A stretch of 64,000 nt of DNA from CAZFER01 sp964517495 (GTDB lineage: Bacteria > Hinthialibacterota > Hinthialibacteria > Hinthialibacterales > Hinthialibacteraceae). The position numbers and the translations under genes were made by a program. The DNA lies in NCBI GenBank assembly GCA_964517495.1, contig CAZFER010000028.1, positions 9,547-73,546 on the forward strand, given 5' to 3'. The notes beneath the pieces are model-generated. The model ran no database searches. It was given only the letters and a program-made list of their open reading frames with translations, and was not told the DNA's origin. Shown piece by piece: positions 54,391 through 63,892 of this stretch. The first letter of the stretch is position 1. Every line of letters starts with the position of its first letter.

Positions 54391-55170
54391 ATGAGACGCC
54401 TTATCACCACCCTTTTTATACTCACATTCTCATTTAATGCATTTGCTCATTTTCCCATTTTCATCCATGACACCCCCTTTGCTGAGCTTAACAAAACCGT
54501 CAATCTTTTCTTTGGCGACGGCCATCCCTATGAACATGAATACGAAGATGCTCCCAAACCAGAAAAAGTGATGGCGATTCCACCTTTTGGCCAACCGGAG
54601 AATATCACGGATCAATTAAAGCAAGCCAAACATAAAGCAGGTGATAAAGAAGTAACAGTCTGGAAACTAGCTTATCAGCCCAAATTAAAAGGGGATACGA
54701 TTATCGCTTTAAATGCGGAGAAAGTGCTTGGGCGGAATAACCAGGCGTACCAGGAATTCACTAAACTTCTCGTTCATGTTGAGCGTGAAGACGGTTGGGA
54801 TCAACGAACCGGCCAACCTTTGGAAATCGTCCCCCTTACCCGCCCCTATGGCCATGTGAGTGGTTTTGTCTTTACCGGTAGATTGATGAAGGGTGAAGAA
54901 CCGGTTGCGAATGCGGTCGTTGAAATCGAACAATATCTCAACCGCCAACCTGATTTAAACAACCTGCCACCAGATGTCATGATCACACTGACCACCAAGA
55001 CGGATATCAACGGTTATTTTTCCTATTCCCTCCCCCGTCCAGGATGGTGGATGATGGCATCTTATGTTGAAAATGTTGGCGAGGTTGAAAAAGATGGTGA
55101 GACCTACCAGATTAATGGTACGGCTCAAATCTGGCTGCACGTTGAAAAACCATTTGAACCATTAAAGTAA
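54391..55170 (+). CDS. Exported DUF4198-like protein
   Basis: 259 residues with a signal peptide (cleavage after NAFA-H), so His is at mature position 1. The first part (HFPIFIHDTPFAELNKTVNLFFGDGHPYEHE) is typical of DUF4198/NikK-like metal-uptake proteins. A second domain (VSGFVFTGRLMKGEEPVANAVVEIE...TDINGYFSYSLPRPGWWMMAS) is a carboxypeptidase-like beta fold. Some family members bind Ni or Co next to ECF transporters; no transporter is nearby. Confidence 0.8.
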   Translation: MRRLITTLFILTFSFNAFAHFPIFIHDTPFAELNKTVNLFFGDGHPYEHEYEDAPKPEKVMAIPPFGQPENITDQLKQAKHKAGDKEVTVWKLAYQPKLKGDTIIALNAEKVLGRNNQAYQEFTKLLVHVEREDGWDQRTGQPLEIVPLTRPYGHVSGFVFTGRLMKGEEPVANAVVEIEQYLNRQPDLNNLPPDVMITLTTKTDINGYFSYSLPRPGWWMMASYVENVGEVEKDGETYQINGTAQIWLHVEKPFEPLK

Positions 55171-55292
55171 ATGGTGGACAATATTACTTGCATTTGCATA
55201 CAAAAAGTTCCCTTGTTCCAGCATCCCATCCTTTTACAATGAACTTTTGTACTTTTTTGAAAAGAATTCATTGATTAAAGGAAAGGTGACCT

Positions 55293-56465
55293 ATGCAAAT
55301 TGCAGCGGCAGGCGCTGATTTTCAATCGATTGACGATAATCTTAATCAAGTTTTAACGACAATTCAAAATACATTCAATGGAACAGCTCCTCACATCGGT
55401 TTTTTGTTCGTAAGCAGTCATTTTCAATCTGATCTTCCTAGTGCGGTTTCAAAAATAAAAGAACAAACGGGTGTCTCCCATTTGGTTGGTTGCACGTGTG
55501 AAAGCGTAATCGGCCCGGATAACGAATATGAAGAAAAAACCGCGGTCTCTCTCTGGATGGCATCTTTCCCCAACTCACAGATATCATCCTTTCATCTCTC
55601 CAAAGAGGCAATCAAAAATGCGAATTCCCGACAGGATTGGCAATCACTTTTCAACTTGGAAACCGACGCCAATCCCCAGATATTTTTGCTTGGTGATCCT
55701 TTCACAACCGATGTTAATTCTCTGCTAAGCGCCATCAATGAACACTTCCCCGGCTTCCCCATCATCGGTGGGATGGCCAGTGGAGCCGGAATGCCAGGAG
55801 AGAACCTGTTAGTCCACAATGAACAATCCTTCAATGAGGGAGCAGTCGGTATCACATTAACCAATGGTGTAACGGTAGATACAGTGGTTTCTCAAGGCTG
55901 CCGGCCTGTTGGTAAGCCTTATATGATCACGCAGGGTGAATTTAACGCTATCCAACGTCTGGGCACAGATTCCCCTTTGCAAGCCATAAATGAAACATAT
56001 GAAAATGCATCTGAAATTGATCGTAAATTGATGGAACAAGGCCTATTCATTGGACGAGTGATTGATGAATACAAAGAAGAATTTAAACGCGGCGATTTTC
56101 TTATTCGTAATTTAACCGGGGTGGATAAAGAAACCGGCGCAGTAACGGTTATGGACCGTATCTCACCCGGCATTACCGTTCAGTTTCATGTCCGTGATGC
56201 CGAAACCGCTGACGAGGATTTACGCATGATGCTTGAAGCCCAATCCCAGCCAACCCCCGCGGGAGGTCTTATCTTTTCGTGTAATGGACGTGGAACCCGC
56301 ATGTATTCTGATTCGAACCATGATCTGCAGCTGGTACAAAAAATGTTGGAATCCCCTCCACTTGCCGGCTTTTTCTGCGCGGGAGAACTAGGTCCAATCG
56401 GTGGGAAAAATTTCATCCACGGCCATACAGCCAGCATTGCCTTGTTTCGGGAAGGAAAGAAATAA
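55293..56465 (+). CDS. FIST-domain sensor protein
   Basis: 390 residues. The N-terminal FIST_N domain starts IAAAGADFQSIDDNL and includes HIGFLFVSSHFQSDLP, VGCTCESVIG and IIGGMASGAG. The FIST_C domain holds GRVIDEYKEEFKRGDFLIRNLTG and PAGGLIFSCNGRGTRMY, closing with GFFCAGELGPIGGKNFIHGHTASIAL. FIST domains are predicted small-molecule sensors, often linked to kinases or diguanylate cyclases. No kinase is fused or adjacent, so this one probably works alone in the cytoplasm. Confidence 0.93.
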   Translation: MQIAAAGADFQSIDDNLNQVLTTIQNTFNGTAPHIGFLFVSSHFQSDLPSAVSKIKEQTGVSHLVGCTCESVIGPDNEYEEKTAVSLWMASFPNSQISSFHLSKEAIKNANSRQDWQSLFNLETDANPQIFLLGDPFTTDVNSLLSAINEHFPGFPIIGGMASGAGMPGENLLVHNEQSFNEGAVGITLTNGVTVDTVVSQGCRPVGKPYMITQGEFNAIQRLGTDSPLQAINETYENASEIDRKLMEQGLFIGRVIDEYKEEFKRGDFLIRNLTGVDKETGAVTVMDRISPGITVQFHVRDAETADEDLRMMLEAQSQPTPAGGLIFSCNGRGTRMYSDSNHDLQLVQKMLESPPLAGFFCAGELGPIGGKNFIHGHTASIALFREGKK

Positions 56466-56468
56466 TAC

Positions 56469-57575
56469 TCAGTCATTAACCGGCTCTACTGGATCAGGTT
56501 CAAAACCCGGTTGATCTTTGCTGGTTACAATTGAATCATCGATCCACGAAAAATATTCATTGTTGGAATACACTTCTGCCTGTTTGGTATAACGCCGATA
56601 CAAGCGCTCTGACAGAATGGCGATATGATAAACCGGTTCACCCGGTTGAACGGCTGGCATTGTGGTCATCCCTAATACAATCCCAAAGACGGGGGATATC
56701 AACAAATTGCGTTCATACCCAAATATATTAAAATTGGTTGCCAGATATTGCCCTTTATAAACAAAATCCCCCGGTTTGGCATGAAAGGTTAAAAATCCCC
56801 CCCGGTCCGAACGCACCCATGTGGTCTTTTTTATGGTGATTTGGTAAGGCGGTTTTTCCGTTTCTCCTTCCATCATCCCCATATGCTTTAAAACATTCAT
56901 ACAACCACGAACACCAATTTCCACTACACTGGTTTCAAAACGCCAGACTTCGCCCGCTTCCAAAATGATGGTGGAAATCCCTTCCTTCACTGCTGTACGC
57001 CGCAAAGATCCTTCCGGCCCTTTGGAATCCACAATCAGTTCACATCCAAAGGCTTTGGCCAGTTTTTTTACCTCGGGATTCGACAGATCGGCACGCACAT
57101 TGGGGTAATTGATTCGTTGTATCGCCGCGCTGTGGAAATCAATTCCATAATCACATTGGCTAACCACTTCCTTGAAAACAGCATGGGCGAGCCTGCTGCT
57201 CATGCTGCCATTGGGTGAGCCTGGAAAACAGCGATTCAAATCCCGCCGGTCAGGGAGATAACGGGAATGGTGTTCCAAACCATAGATATTCACAACAGGA
57301 ACACAAATTAAAGTTCCTTTACTTATCGCAGGAGGCTGATCATATAAAAGTTCACGAATAATCCCAATCCCGGTTAATTCATCACCATGCAGCGCACCAG
57401 TAATAAAAATACGCGGCCCTCGAGTTTTAGCCCGAATAACACGGATTGGAATCGACACGGTCCGGCCTAAATAGGACTCACTAAATTCCAGATGTATATC
57501 ACGCACTTCGCCACGGCGAATGCGATAACCTGCCACACTTAGGGGCTTTGGCTTTTTGCTAAGATGTTCTTTCAA
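56469..57575 (-). CDS. Aspartoacylase/succinylglutamate desuccinylase-family peptidase
   Basis: 368 residues of the M14-like AstE/AspA group. The zinc ligands are His63 and Glu66 in ITGALHGDELTGIGI and a later His in YGIDFHSAAI; ARLAHAVF and ILEAGEVWRFE are the usual core. The last 100 residues form a barrel-sandwich-like domain (GFLTFHAKPGDFVYKGQYLA). It overlaps the RimK gene by 17 bases. In context it may remove an amide-linked residue added by RimK; that is inference. Confidence 0.9.
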   Translation of the reverse strand: MKEHLSKKPKPLSVAGYRIRRGEVRDIHLEFSESYLGRTVSIPIRVIRAKTRGPRIFITGALHGDELTGIGIIRELLYDQPPAISKGTLICVPVVNIYGLEHHSRYLPDRRDLNRCFPGSPNGSMSSRLAHAVFKEVVSQCDYGIDFHSAAIQRINYPNVRADLSNPEVKKLAKAFGCELIVDSKGPEGSLRRTAVKEGISTIILEAGEVWRFETSVVEIGVRGCMNVLKHMGMMEGETEKPPYQITIKKTTWVRSDRGGFLTFHAKPGDFVYKGQYLATNFNIFGYERNLLISPVFGIVLGMTTMPAVQPGEPVYHIAILSERLYRRYTKQAEVYSNNEYFSWIDDSIVTSKDQPGFEPDPVEPVND

Positions 57576-58746
57576 TATTTTTCTTCTTCGATTTCTTTCT
57601 TTTTGGTTTACGCTCGGGGATTAATGAACGTAATCCCTGCAACTCGCCATAACACAACAACTCATCCCCCGGCATGATGATTTCCGAGCCTTTGGGATTA
57701 GGGATGATGGATTTGTTCCGTGTTATATGAATCACTAGCAGATCGTGATCGTATAGAGGTGTTTCCCGCAGTGGCTTACCTTCCACCTCGGGCATGTTAT
57801 GAACCCCAAACTCAGCGATCCCATATCCAGCCGCTAAACGCAAACGCTGGCGCAAATCCACATCCGGAAACAACACCTGATGTTCGATATCTTCAATAAT
57901 CGCTCCAGCCACATTCACCCCGGTCACCGTTTCGATACCTTCAAGACCTGGTGATGAATTAACCTCCATCACTTGAGGACCATCGTTCGATTCCAACATA
58001 TCCACGCCCGCCACTTGCAAACCAATAATTTGGGCGGCCCGAATAGCGGTATGTTCAAATTCTTTATTTAAGGACACAGCCTCTGTCCTTCCCCCTCGAT
58101 GAACATTACTTCGAAATTCATCGCCGGATGTTGCCTGGCGGCGCATGGCCGTCACGACCTTATCACCCACCACGATCGCTCGAATATCACTCCCTTTACT
58201 TTCCTTAATAAACTTCTGGATCAAGACGTTTTGGCGAGCGCTTTGAAGGGTTTCGATGATGGCTTCTGCAATCTTTTCCGTCTCCGCCAAAATCACTCCG
58301 ACTCCCTGAGTCCCTTCCAGCACCTTTATGATAACCGGCGCCCCCCCTACCCGGCGAATGGCGGGTAATACATCGGTTTTATCACGCACAAAGGCAGTGG
58401 GTGGAATACCGATATCGTGGCGGCTTAATATCTGTATAGCTCGTAACTTATCGCGTGAACGGGCAATCCCAATTGAGTCGTTGAGGGTAAAAATACCCAT
58501 CTGTTCAAATTGCCGAACCACCGCCAAACCATAGAAGGTGATTGAGGCACCAATACGTGGAATGATGGCGCTATATGTCGATAAACGCCTATTGCGATAA
58601 TAAAGTTCCGGGCTTTCTTCCTCGATTCCAATGGAGAACTTCAACGTATCAAGCACGATGGCCTTATGTCCACGCCGGGTTGATTCTTCTTTCAGCCGGC
58701 GAGTACTATATAATTTAGGCTGTCGAGATAAGATGGCGATCTTCAC
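57559..58746 (-). CDS. RimK-family ATP-grasp ligase with C-terminal TrkA-C domain
   Basis: 395 residues; E. coli RimK has about 300. The ATP-grasp core reads VIIKVLEGTQGVGVILAE, NVLIQKFIKESKGSDIRAIVVGDKV and VAGVDMLESNDGPQVMEVNSSPGLEGI. From residue 305 a TrkA-C/RCK_C-like domain is present (EVEGKPLRETPLYDHDLLVIHI, then MPGDELLCYG). Such domains bind nucleotides or c-di-AMP in potassium channels. RimK adds glutamate to C-termini; the target here is unknown. A Lys-rich tail ends the protein. Confidence 0.93.
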   Translation of the reverse strand: MKIAILSRQPKLYSTRRLKEESTRRGHKAIVLDTLKFSIGIEEESPELYYRNRRLSTYSAIIPRIGASITFYGLAVVRQFEQMGIFTLNDSIGIARSRDKLRAIQILSRHDIGIPPTAFVRDKTDVLPAIRRVGGAPVIIKVLEGTQGVGVILAETEKIAEAIIETLQSARQNVLIQKFIKESKGSDIRAIVVGDKVVTAMRRQATSGDEFRSNVHRGGRTEAVSLNKEFEHTAIRAAQIIGLQVAGVDMLESNDGPQVMEVNSSPGLEGIETVTGVNVAGAIIEDIEHQVLFPDVDLRQRLRLAAGYGIAEFGVHNMPEVEGKPLRETPLYDHDLLVIHITRNKSIIPNPKGSEIIMPGDELLCYGELQGLRSLIPERKPKRKKSKKKNIERTS

Positions 58747-59204
58747 GGTTTTATCCTTTTAGGAGGCTTATCATCATTTAGTAATTCACGCTTGCTGACA
58801 TCAATGATGAAATCCTTTTCAAGCGCCCGGCGGCCCAATAACATACGAAACAGCATTGTTTCCCGGGAAACCAACGAAAATTCTATCTCTTTGGATACAG
58901 GACCAATGCGCACCTGTGTTTTAACAAAATATCGCATAGTAAAGTGGCCCGTACTTGATCGCACCCGAGCGGTCTTCAATAAGGGAGCACACACACAAAC
59001 TCTTTTTTGGGGATTCTTACGGCTCAAAACCACTTCGAAGCGCAGCTGATTATTGGGTAACTTTTCCAGCTTATCGACATGCAACGCACTGGTTCGTGCT
59101 CCCGTGTCGATCTTGGCTCTCAAGCCTTCGATCTCCCATTCTGGAAAATCAACATGCTCCACCCATCCAATGAGTACTTTTTCCTTTGTTTTCTTTGATC
59201 CCAT
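58743..59204 (-). CDS. RimB-type retropepsin-like protease
   Basis: 153 residues of the PF05618 (putative ATP-dependent zinc protease/RimB) family. The retropepsin active-site motif DTGA is seen in LRAKIDTGARTSALHVD (about residue 33). Other blocks are IGWVEHVDFPEWEIEG and a late VSRETMLFRMLLGRRALEKDFIIDV. In Pseudomonas RimB and RimK form the RimABK system that modifies ribosomal protein S6. The gene starts the operon and overlaps rimK by four bases. Confidence 0.9.
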   Translation of the reverse strand: MGSKKTKEKVLIGWVEHVDFPEWEIEGLRAKIDTGARTSALHVDKLEKLPNNQLRFEVVLSRKNPQKRVCVCAPLLKTARVRSSTGHFTMRYFVKTQVRIGPVSKEIEFSLVSRETMLFRMLLGRRALEKDFIIDVSKRELLNDDKPPKRIKP

Positions 59205-59404
59205 TCCTCAATTCAGCCGTTTCTAAAATTCAACAGACCATTCTATGATTGACCTCAACAGTTGTTGAGTCATCATTTAGCCGTTCATCAATAATAGGGT
59301 GGAAAATACCTCATAAATCAATTGACAGTATTATAACAGGCTAATATTAACAGGAAGGCCGCGATGAAGACAAAACCCTATTTTAACAATTACAATGACA
59401 TTCA

Positions 59405-59749
59405 TTATTCAATATCAAATGATTCCAAAGCCTCGTCTTTCGAATCAAAAATCTGGACTTTGCGATAAAACGGGGCCGTTTTAACCACATTGGCAATCTG
59501 TTTCGACATGCAACACAAGGCTACAGAGGATTTTCTCGATAATTCTTCTATCGGTTTACTTAAAATATTGAGATTAGAATAATTGACCTTTTCAACCCGG
59601 CGGAAATTAATCACTACATTCTTTTTTTGTTCTTCCATCAATGTTTGAAGATAAAATTTTAAATCTTGCGCTCCATCCAAATCCATGATCCCTCGCAATG
59701 ATATCTCCACGATATCCGAACCATGTTCTTTTTTTGTGATCTGAAACAT
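59405..59749 (-). CDS. STAS-domain protein (anti-sigma factor antagonist-like)
   Basis: 114 residues fit one STAS domain: VEISLRGIMDLDGAQDLKFYLQTL, KNVVINFRRVEKVNYSNLNILSKPIEEL and a last AFKVQIFDSKDEALESF-like segment. The usual phosphorylatable Ser after DSSG in SpoIIAA is not in its place (VNYSNL), so it may act in a different way. No partner kinase is adjacent. The gene stands alone with its own promoter region. Confidence 0.85.
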   Translation of the reverse strand: MFQITKKEHGSDIVEISLRGIMDLDGAQDLKFYLQTLMEEQKKNVVINFRRVEKVNYSNLNILSKPIEELSRKSSVALCCMSKQIANVVKTAPFYRKVQIFDSKDEALESFDIE

Positions 59750-60122
59750 GAAGGGCTTCTCCTTTATACCAGTCTATTCTTTCGATTCAATGCAATGGAT
59801 AACTATCCAATTGTATACTCAAATTTCAAATAGGACATTAAATCTGAGTTCAAAAAGCAACATCCTATCAAGAGTGAAATACCTTTCAGCATCCCTTTAT
59901 TGAAAGATTTTATTTAATTTAGCACGAAAATCTTTCAAAAATAGATCAAATTTTCAATATTTTTCTCCCACTATCATCACTCTTTCGAATAATTTCTACG
60001 TTGAATGAAAAAAATCGCTTTGTTCGGCTTTATTAAAATAATATTACCTCGTAAAATATAACAATATAGTGTTTTTTCGGTCCTCGCTTTCAAACGAATC
60101 GATAAAACAGTTTTGTTAATAT
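59750..60122. other. Intergenic AT-rich region
   Basis: No gene or structured RNA can be supported here. Open frames crossing into the element at 60123 are not credible. Confidence 0.5.
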
Positions 60123-60311
60123 GTAAGTGATCTGCCATTTGAAGCACTATTCCCCTCCCAAAATTGGAAGGGTCTAGGGGAGGGTTGATAAAAATATGGT
60201 GAGTAAAATCCTTTAACCCCCTCCTGACCTCCTCCATGTCATTGGGGGAGAAATAGAGGCACCAATTTAAAGTTTTCAATTCTTTTCCATTTCATAGGGC
60301 TGACATGGGAC
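60123..60311 (+). repeat. MITE-like intergenic element, copy B
   Basis: Starts GTAAGTGATCTGCC and ends GGGCTGACATGGGAC. Inside are CCCCTCCCAAAATTGGAAGGG, GAGGGTTGATAAAAATATGGTGAG and CCTCCATGTCATTGGGGG. It aligns over most of its length with copies A and C. It lies just upstream of the orphan gene at 60373. Confidence 0.78.
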
Positions 60312-60372
60312 TAAAAAAATTTTCAAACTAGTACGAACGTTATGTAATTGACATATTGTCTCAATCAATACA

Positions 60373-61533
60373 ATGCACACAACAACATTGGGAACCCATA
60401 ACAATAAGCAAAATGCTTTGATCACGAAAGATATGACAACCGTTCTGGATAAAACGGCTTTAAAGCATTTATCATTTACCGAGTTAGCAGGTACCGATTC
60501 CATTTGGAAAATCAATACCCAATCCTATGAGACCATCCGGGCAATACTGGCCAAACAAGAAGCACGCCTTCGTAAGTTATATCCAACTGAAGATTTAACC
60601 TGTATCATATCCGGGAAGGGCGTATATTGGGTTGATCAAGCCGGATTCAAGGAATTTATAGGGCCTTTAAACAAAACTGTCACCCAGTTAAGGGAACAAG
60701 GTCCCCTTCCCATCCAATACTGCACCACAATGGAATTACTTGCCTGTTTTACAGATAACCTCCGCCGGTTGATTCTTGCCTCGGCCCATGACAGTGTCCT
60801 CTTAGACTATTTAAGCATCTATTTAGGCCCTTACAATCAATTTGTATCCCGTGAATTTCAAACTTCCCGTGATCGTATTTATCAATTTTTTTCAGAATTT
60901 GAAGAAATCGCCCCTAATATGGAATGCTTTTATAACCAGGATTCCACTTTATTCGAACGATGCCGCATCACTCGCCAAATGATTGAGCAAGGGGATATTA
61001 CAGAGAAAAATTTGGGCTACCAGCTCGATCAACTTAAGTATGCGGAAGAGATATTATTAGAACGCTGTCAAAAAGAAGTTCCCCTTTTCCAAAAGCGGGT
61101 TGAATCCTTTTTCCAACACATCCAACAATGCCTTCGGCAAAGTGAATGCAGTCAATTGCATCGAGCCAACCGTTGGGAGATGACCTTCAGTTTTACAGGT
61201 AACCCACCACTCAGCTATCGTAAATACTTACTCATGGCGGTAGTTGAACAAGATGGCTTCAGCAGCATGGTGACATCACGTGAACAAGAAATGGGGCGGA
61301 CGGATTTTGGGAAAGAAGCCCTTCAGGATAATCAAGACCTGACACAGCGAATCCGTACCCACATGGCTGAAATTACAAAACCTGGCAAGGCTGGACAAGC
61401 CCTGACAGATGAAGAAATACAACAACTGATCCGTCCAGTTGTCAACGAGCAGGCAGCACTCGCTTCTTCACACCGAAAGAAATCACAAGACGGATTTAAA
61501 CGAATGGCCTTTCATACCAAAAAGAACCAATAA
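60373..61533 (+). CDS. Orphan helical protein
   Basis: 386 residues (or 366 from ATG 60433, which lacks a better ribosome site). It has no signal or family motif. The sequence is rich in Gln, Glu and Leu and predicted helical, with cysteines spread through it (LACFTDNLRRLIL, ECFYNQDSTLFERC). The C-terminus is basic. It sits between a MITE-like element and a convergent oxidoreductase gene. I cannot assign a function. Confidence 0.6.
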   Translation: MHTTTLGTHNNKQNALITKDMTTVLDKTALKHLSFTELAGTDSIWKINTQSYETIRAILAKQEARLRKLYPTEDLTCIISGKGVYWVDQAGFKEFIGPLNKTVTQLREQGPLPIQYCTTMELLACFTDNLRRLILASAHDSVLLDYLSIYLGPYNQFVSREFQTSRDRIYQFFSEFEEIAPNMECFYNQDSTLFERCRITRQMIEQGDITEKNLGYQLDQLKYAEEILLERCQKEVPLFQKRVESFFQHIQQCLRQSECSQLHRANRWEMTFSFTGNPPLSYRKYLLMAVVEQDGFSSMVTSREQEMGRTDFGKEALQDNQDLTQRIRTHMAEITKPGKAGQALTDEEIQQLIRPVVNEQAALASSHRKKSQDGFKRMAFHTKKNQ

Positions 61534-61543
61534 AATCCTTTTG

Positions 61544-62884
61544 TTATACCTCTTCAGGGATCACATACGGTTCACGGTATTTCCGCTTTAAAAGCATATT
61601 GGCACGTTCATCATCCACGAATTTCTCATTTTCTCCGTCAAACACAACCTTTCGCCTGCCAGTACGATAAGCGATGTTGCCTGTATGAACCATGATTGCA
61701 CTGAGATGCCCCTCTTCAATATCCGCATTAGGGCGCTGGCGTGTTCGAACACATTGCAGAAAATTTTCTCGATGAGGTGCATCGGGAAAGCGGCCGTAGG
61801 CTTGCTCAACCACTTCACCATCGTTGGTAAACACCTGCCATCCGCCACCGTGCCGGCCAATGATCATCAAACCTTCCGTCCCATAAAGTTCAATCCGCGT
61901 TGAGTTTTGAGGCCAATACGGAAACTTGTCACTTTCACGCAGCAACATCGGTGTTTTCGCCATATAGGGTGCATACTGCGTATTTTCAAAGGTGACCACC
62001 ATGTCATCAAAATCAAAGGTGGCAACCTGTGTATCAGGAACCTGGCGCTGATCATCAAACGCGTAATTCCCTCCCGTGCAATGGGCGGCTTTGGGAGTTC
62101 GCTGATTAATCAGCATACGCGCCAAATCAATTTGATGTATCCCATCGTTGCCCATATCCCCCCCACAGAAATCCCATAAAAACAACCACCCTTTATTCAT
62201 AATATTTCCACGATAGGGACGCAAGTCGGCAGGTCCTAACCACAAACTCCAATTCACCTCATCAGGAGCATCCATCATCGGTGCAAGTTTGAAAGGGCTT
62301 CCGGATTTTAGATTATATATTTTACACAGATGAATTGTCCCCAGTTTTCCACTTCGCAAATAGTCAATGGCTTGATGAGCATACGGCGCACTTCGGCTTT
62401 GAGTGCCCACTTGCACAACCCGCTTATATTTGCGCGCCGCTTCGACCATCTTGCGTCCTTCCCAAATATTGTGGGAAGCTGGTTTCTCAACATAGACATC
62501 TTTACCAGCCTGACAGGCTTCAATGGTTGGAATAGCATGCCAATGGTCCGGGGTAGCCACAATAACGGCATCAACATCCTTGTCATCGATAATTTCTTTA
62601 TAATTGCTAATCTTTTTGATCGCGGGGTTATGCTCGTCTTTAAGCATGGTATGTAGATCCGCACCACGACGCATGTCAGGATCACACAAATAGGCGATTT
62701 TGACATTCTTTTCCCGCGCGAAACCACGTGTCAGGGATGAGCCACGCCCTCCGATACCGATCACTCCAATATGAATGGTATCATTGGCTGATTCACTTCG
62801 GTTCTGAATTAAAAACGTCCCCAGCGCGGTTCCGGCGATTCCTTTTCCACTCTGTTTCAAAAAACCACGTCGATTTTCCTGCAT
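61544..62884 (-). CDS. Tat-exported Gfo/Idh/MocA-family oxidoreductase
   Basis: 446 residues from ATG 62884, with GGGAG upstream; the longer frame is rejected since it runs into the repeat. The twin-arginine signal is NRRGFLKQSGKGIAGTALG (Arg5-Arg6). The Rossmann domain reads IHIGVIGIGGRGSSL, with ATPDHWHAIPTIEACQ and the catalytic YVEKPASHN. The exported-type GGDMGNDGIHQIDLARM block follows, then WSLWLGPADLRPY. It is paralogous to the gene at 40155. It acts on sugars in the periplasm. A MITE-like copy directly precedes it. Confidence 0.94.
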   Translation of the reverse strand: MQENRRGFLKQSGKGIAGTALGTFLIQNRSESANDTIHIGVIGIGGRGSSLTRGFAREKNVKIAYLCDPDMRRGADLHTMLKDEHNPAIKKISNYKEIIDDKDVDAVIVATPDHWHAIPTIEACQAGKDVYVEKPASHNIWEGRKMVEAARKYKRVVQVGTQSRSAPYAHQAIDYLRSGKLGTIHLCKIYNLKSGSPFKLAPMMDAPDEVNWSLWLGPADLRPYRGNIMNKGWLFLWDFCGGDMGNDGIHQIDLARMLINQRTPKAAHCTGGNYAFDDQRQVPDTQVATFDFDDMVVTFENTQYAPYMAKTPMLLRESDKFPYWPQNSTRIELYGTEGLMIIGRHGGGWQVFTNDGEVVEQAYGRFPDAPHRENFLQCVRTRQRPNADIEEGHLSAIMVHTGNIAYRTGRRKVVFDGENEKFVDDERANMLLKRKYREPYVIPEEV

Positions 62885-62907
62885 TTTCACTCTCCCATCT
62901 TTTATTC

Positions 62908-63084
62908 GTAAGTAATCAGACATTTGAGGTACCATTCCCTCCCAAGCCTGGGAGAGGCTAGTGGAGGGTTGATAAGAAAACGTTGAGCAAAATCTTTTAA
63001 CCCCCTCCTAACCACCCCCATTTCATTGGGGGATGAAGAGTGGAGTTTTCACTCCCATTCTACTTTATATGTCTGACACGTTAC
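62908..63084 (+). repeat. MITE-like intergenic element, copy C
   Basis: Starts GTAAGTAATCAGACA and ends TGTCTGACACGTTAC; these are good terminal inverted repeats. Inside are CCCTCCCAAGCCTGGGAGAGG, GGGTTGATAAGAAAACGTTGAG and CCCCCATTTCATTGGGGG. TTTATT directly flanks both ends (after one base), a possible target duplication. Confidence 0.85.
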
Positions 63085-63100
63085 GTTTATTCTTATATTC

Positions 63101-63814
63101 TTAATGTACAATAGTTTTAAACTCAGATAATGTTACATAGGGATCTGGGGGATCACCCAGCTCATCATAAATCGCATCCGCTTCGCTGAAATCTTCATCA
63201 TCGGTATAACTGCTTTTTGTAATCAGACACGGAAAACCAGCGGCTTTGGCCGCTAACAAACCGTTGCGGCTGTCTTCAACCACCACACATTCATCTGGAT
63301 TCAATTGAAGTTTCTCTTTCGCCAGGTTATAAATTTCCGGATCAGGTTTCTTTTTCGACACCATATCTCCAGCAAAAATTCCACTAAAATGAGCCTTTCT
63401 TCTTTCGCCCAGCAATCTCTCAACAACCAGAGTGACGGCCCGTACATTCGAGGTTGAGCACACCGCCAAAATAACACCTGCTGAGATGGCTTCATCCACA
63501 ATTCGTTCAACTCCCGGACGAAGGGGTAACTGCCCGCTTTCAATGATTTTCATAAACAAATCGGTCTTGAGCAAATGCAGTTCTTGAATGAAGGCGTCTC
63601 TATCCTCAACACCTGCAGGCCATCCATTCTGTTCAAAGTAATGGCGCATGCGTTCCTTGCCACCGGCAATTTTAAGTAATTTCCCATAGAGTTCCACACT
63701 CCATTCAATGCCCAAACCTTTCTCCGCAAAGGCCTGATTAAATGCAACTCGATGGCCGTCCCGTTCGGTATCAACTAATACACCGTCACAATCAAATAAT
63801 ATGGCTTTTAACAT
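63101..63814 (-). CDS. HAD-superfamily hydrolase (CbbY/beta-phosphoglucomutase-like)
   Basis: 237 residues. The nucleophile motif is ILFDCDGVLVDTE (Asp8 and Asp10). Motif II is in ILAVCSTSN, motif III Lys in SKKKPDPEIY and motif IV in CVVVEDSRNGLLAAKAAG. The cap is inserted between motifs I and II. Members hydrolyse phosphosugars or act as mutases; a sugar-phosphate substrate fits the neighbourhood but cannot be named. The gene has its own short promoter region. Confidence 0.9.
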   Translation of the reverse strand: MLKAILFDCDGVLVDTERDGHRVAFNQAFAEKGLGIEWSVELYGKLLKIAGGKERMRHYFEQNGWPAGVEDRDAFIQELHLLKTDLFMKIIESGQLPLRPGVERIVDEAISAGVILAVCSTSNVRAVTLVVERLLGERRKAHFSGIFAGDMVSKKKPDPEIYNLAKEKLQLNPDECVVVEDSRNGLLAAKAAGFPCLITKSSYTDDEDFSEADAIYDELGDPPDPYVTLSEFKTIVH

Positions 63815-63892
63815 TTTGCTGCTCTCTTATCCATACACTTATCATTGAGATTGTCTCAAAACTCTTCCAAATACCGGCCGTGCCACAACATA

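Noticed and set aside
59977..60279. 100-residue minus-strand open frame
   Set aside because: More than half lies in the MITE-like copy B and the rest in AT-rich sequence; no ribosome site or family pattern.
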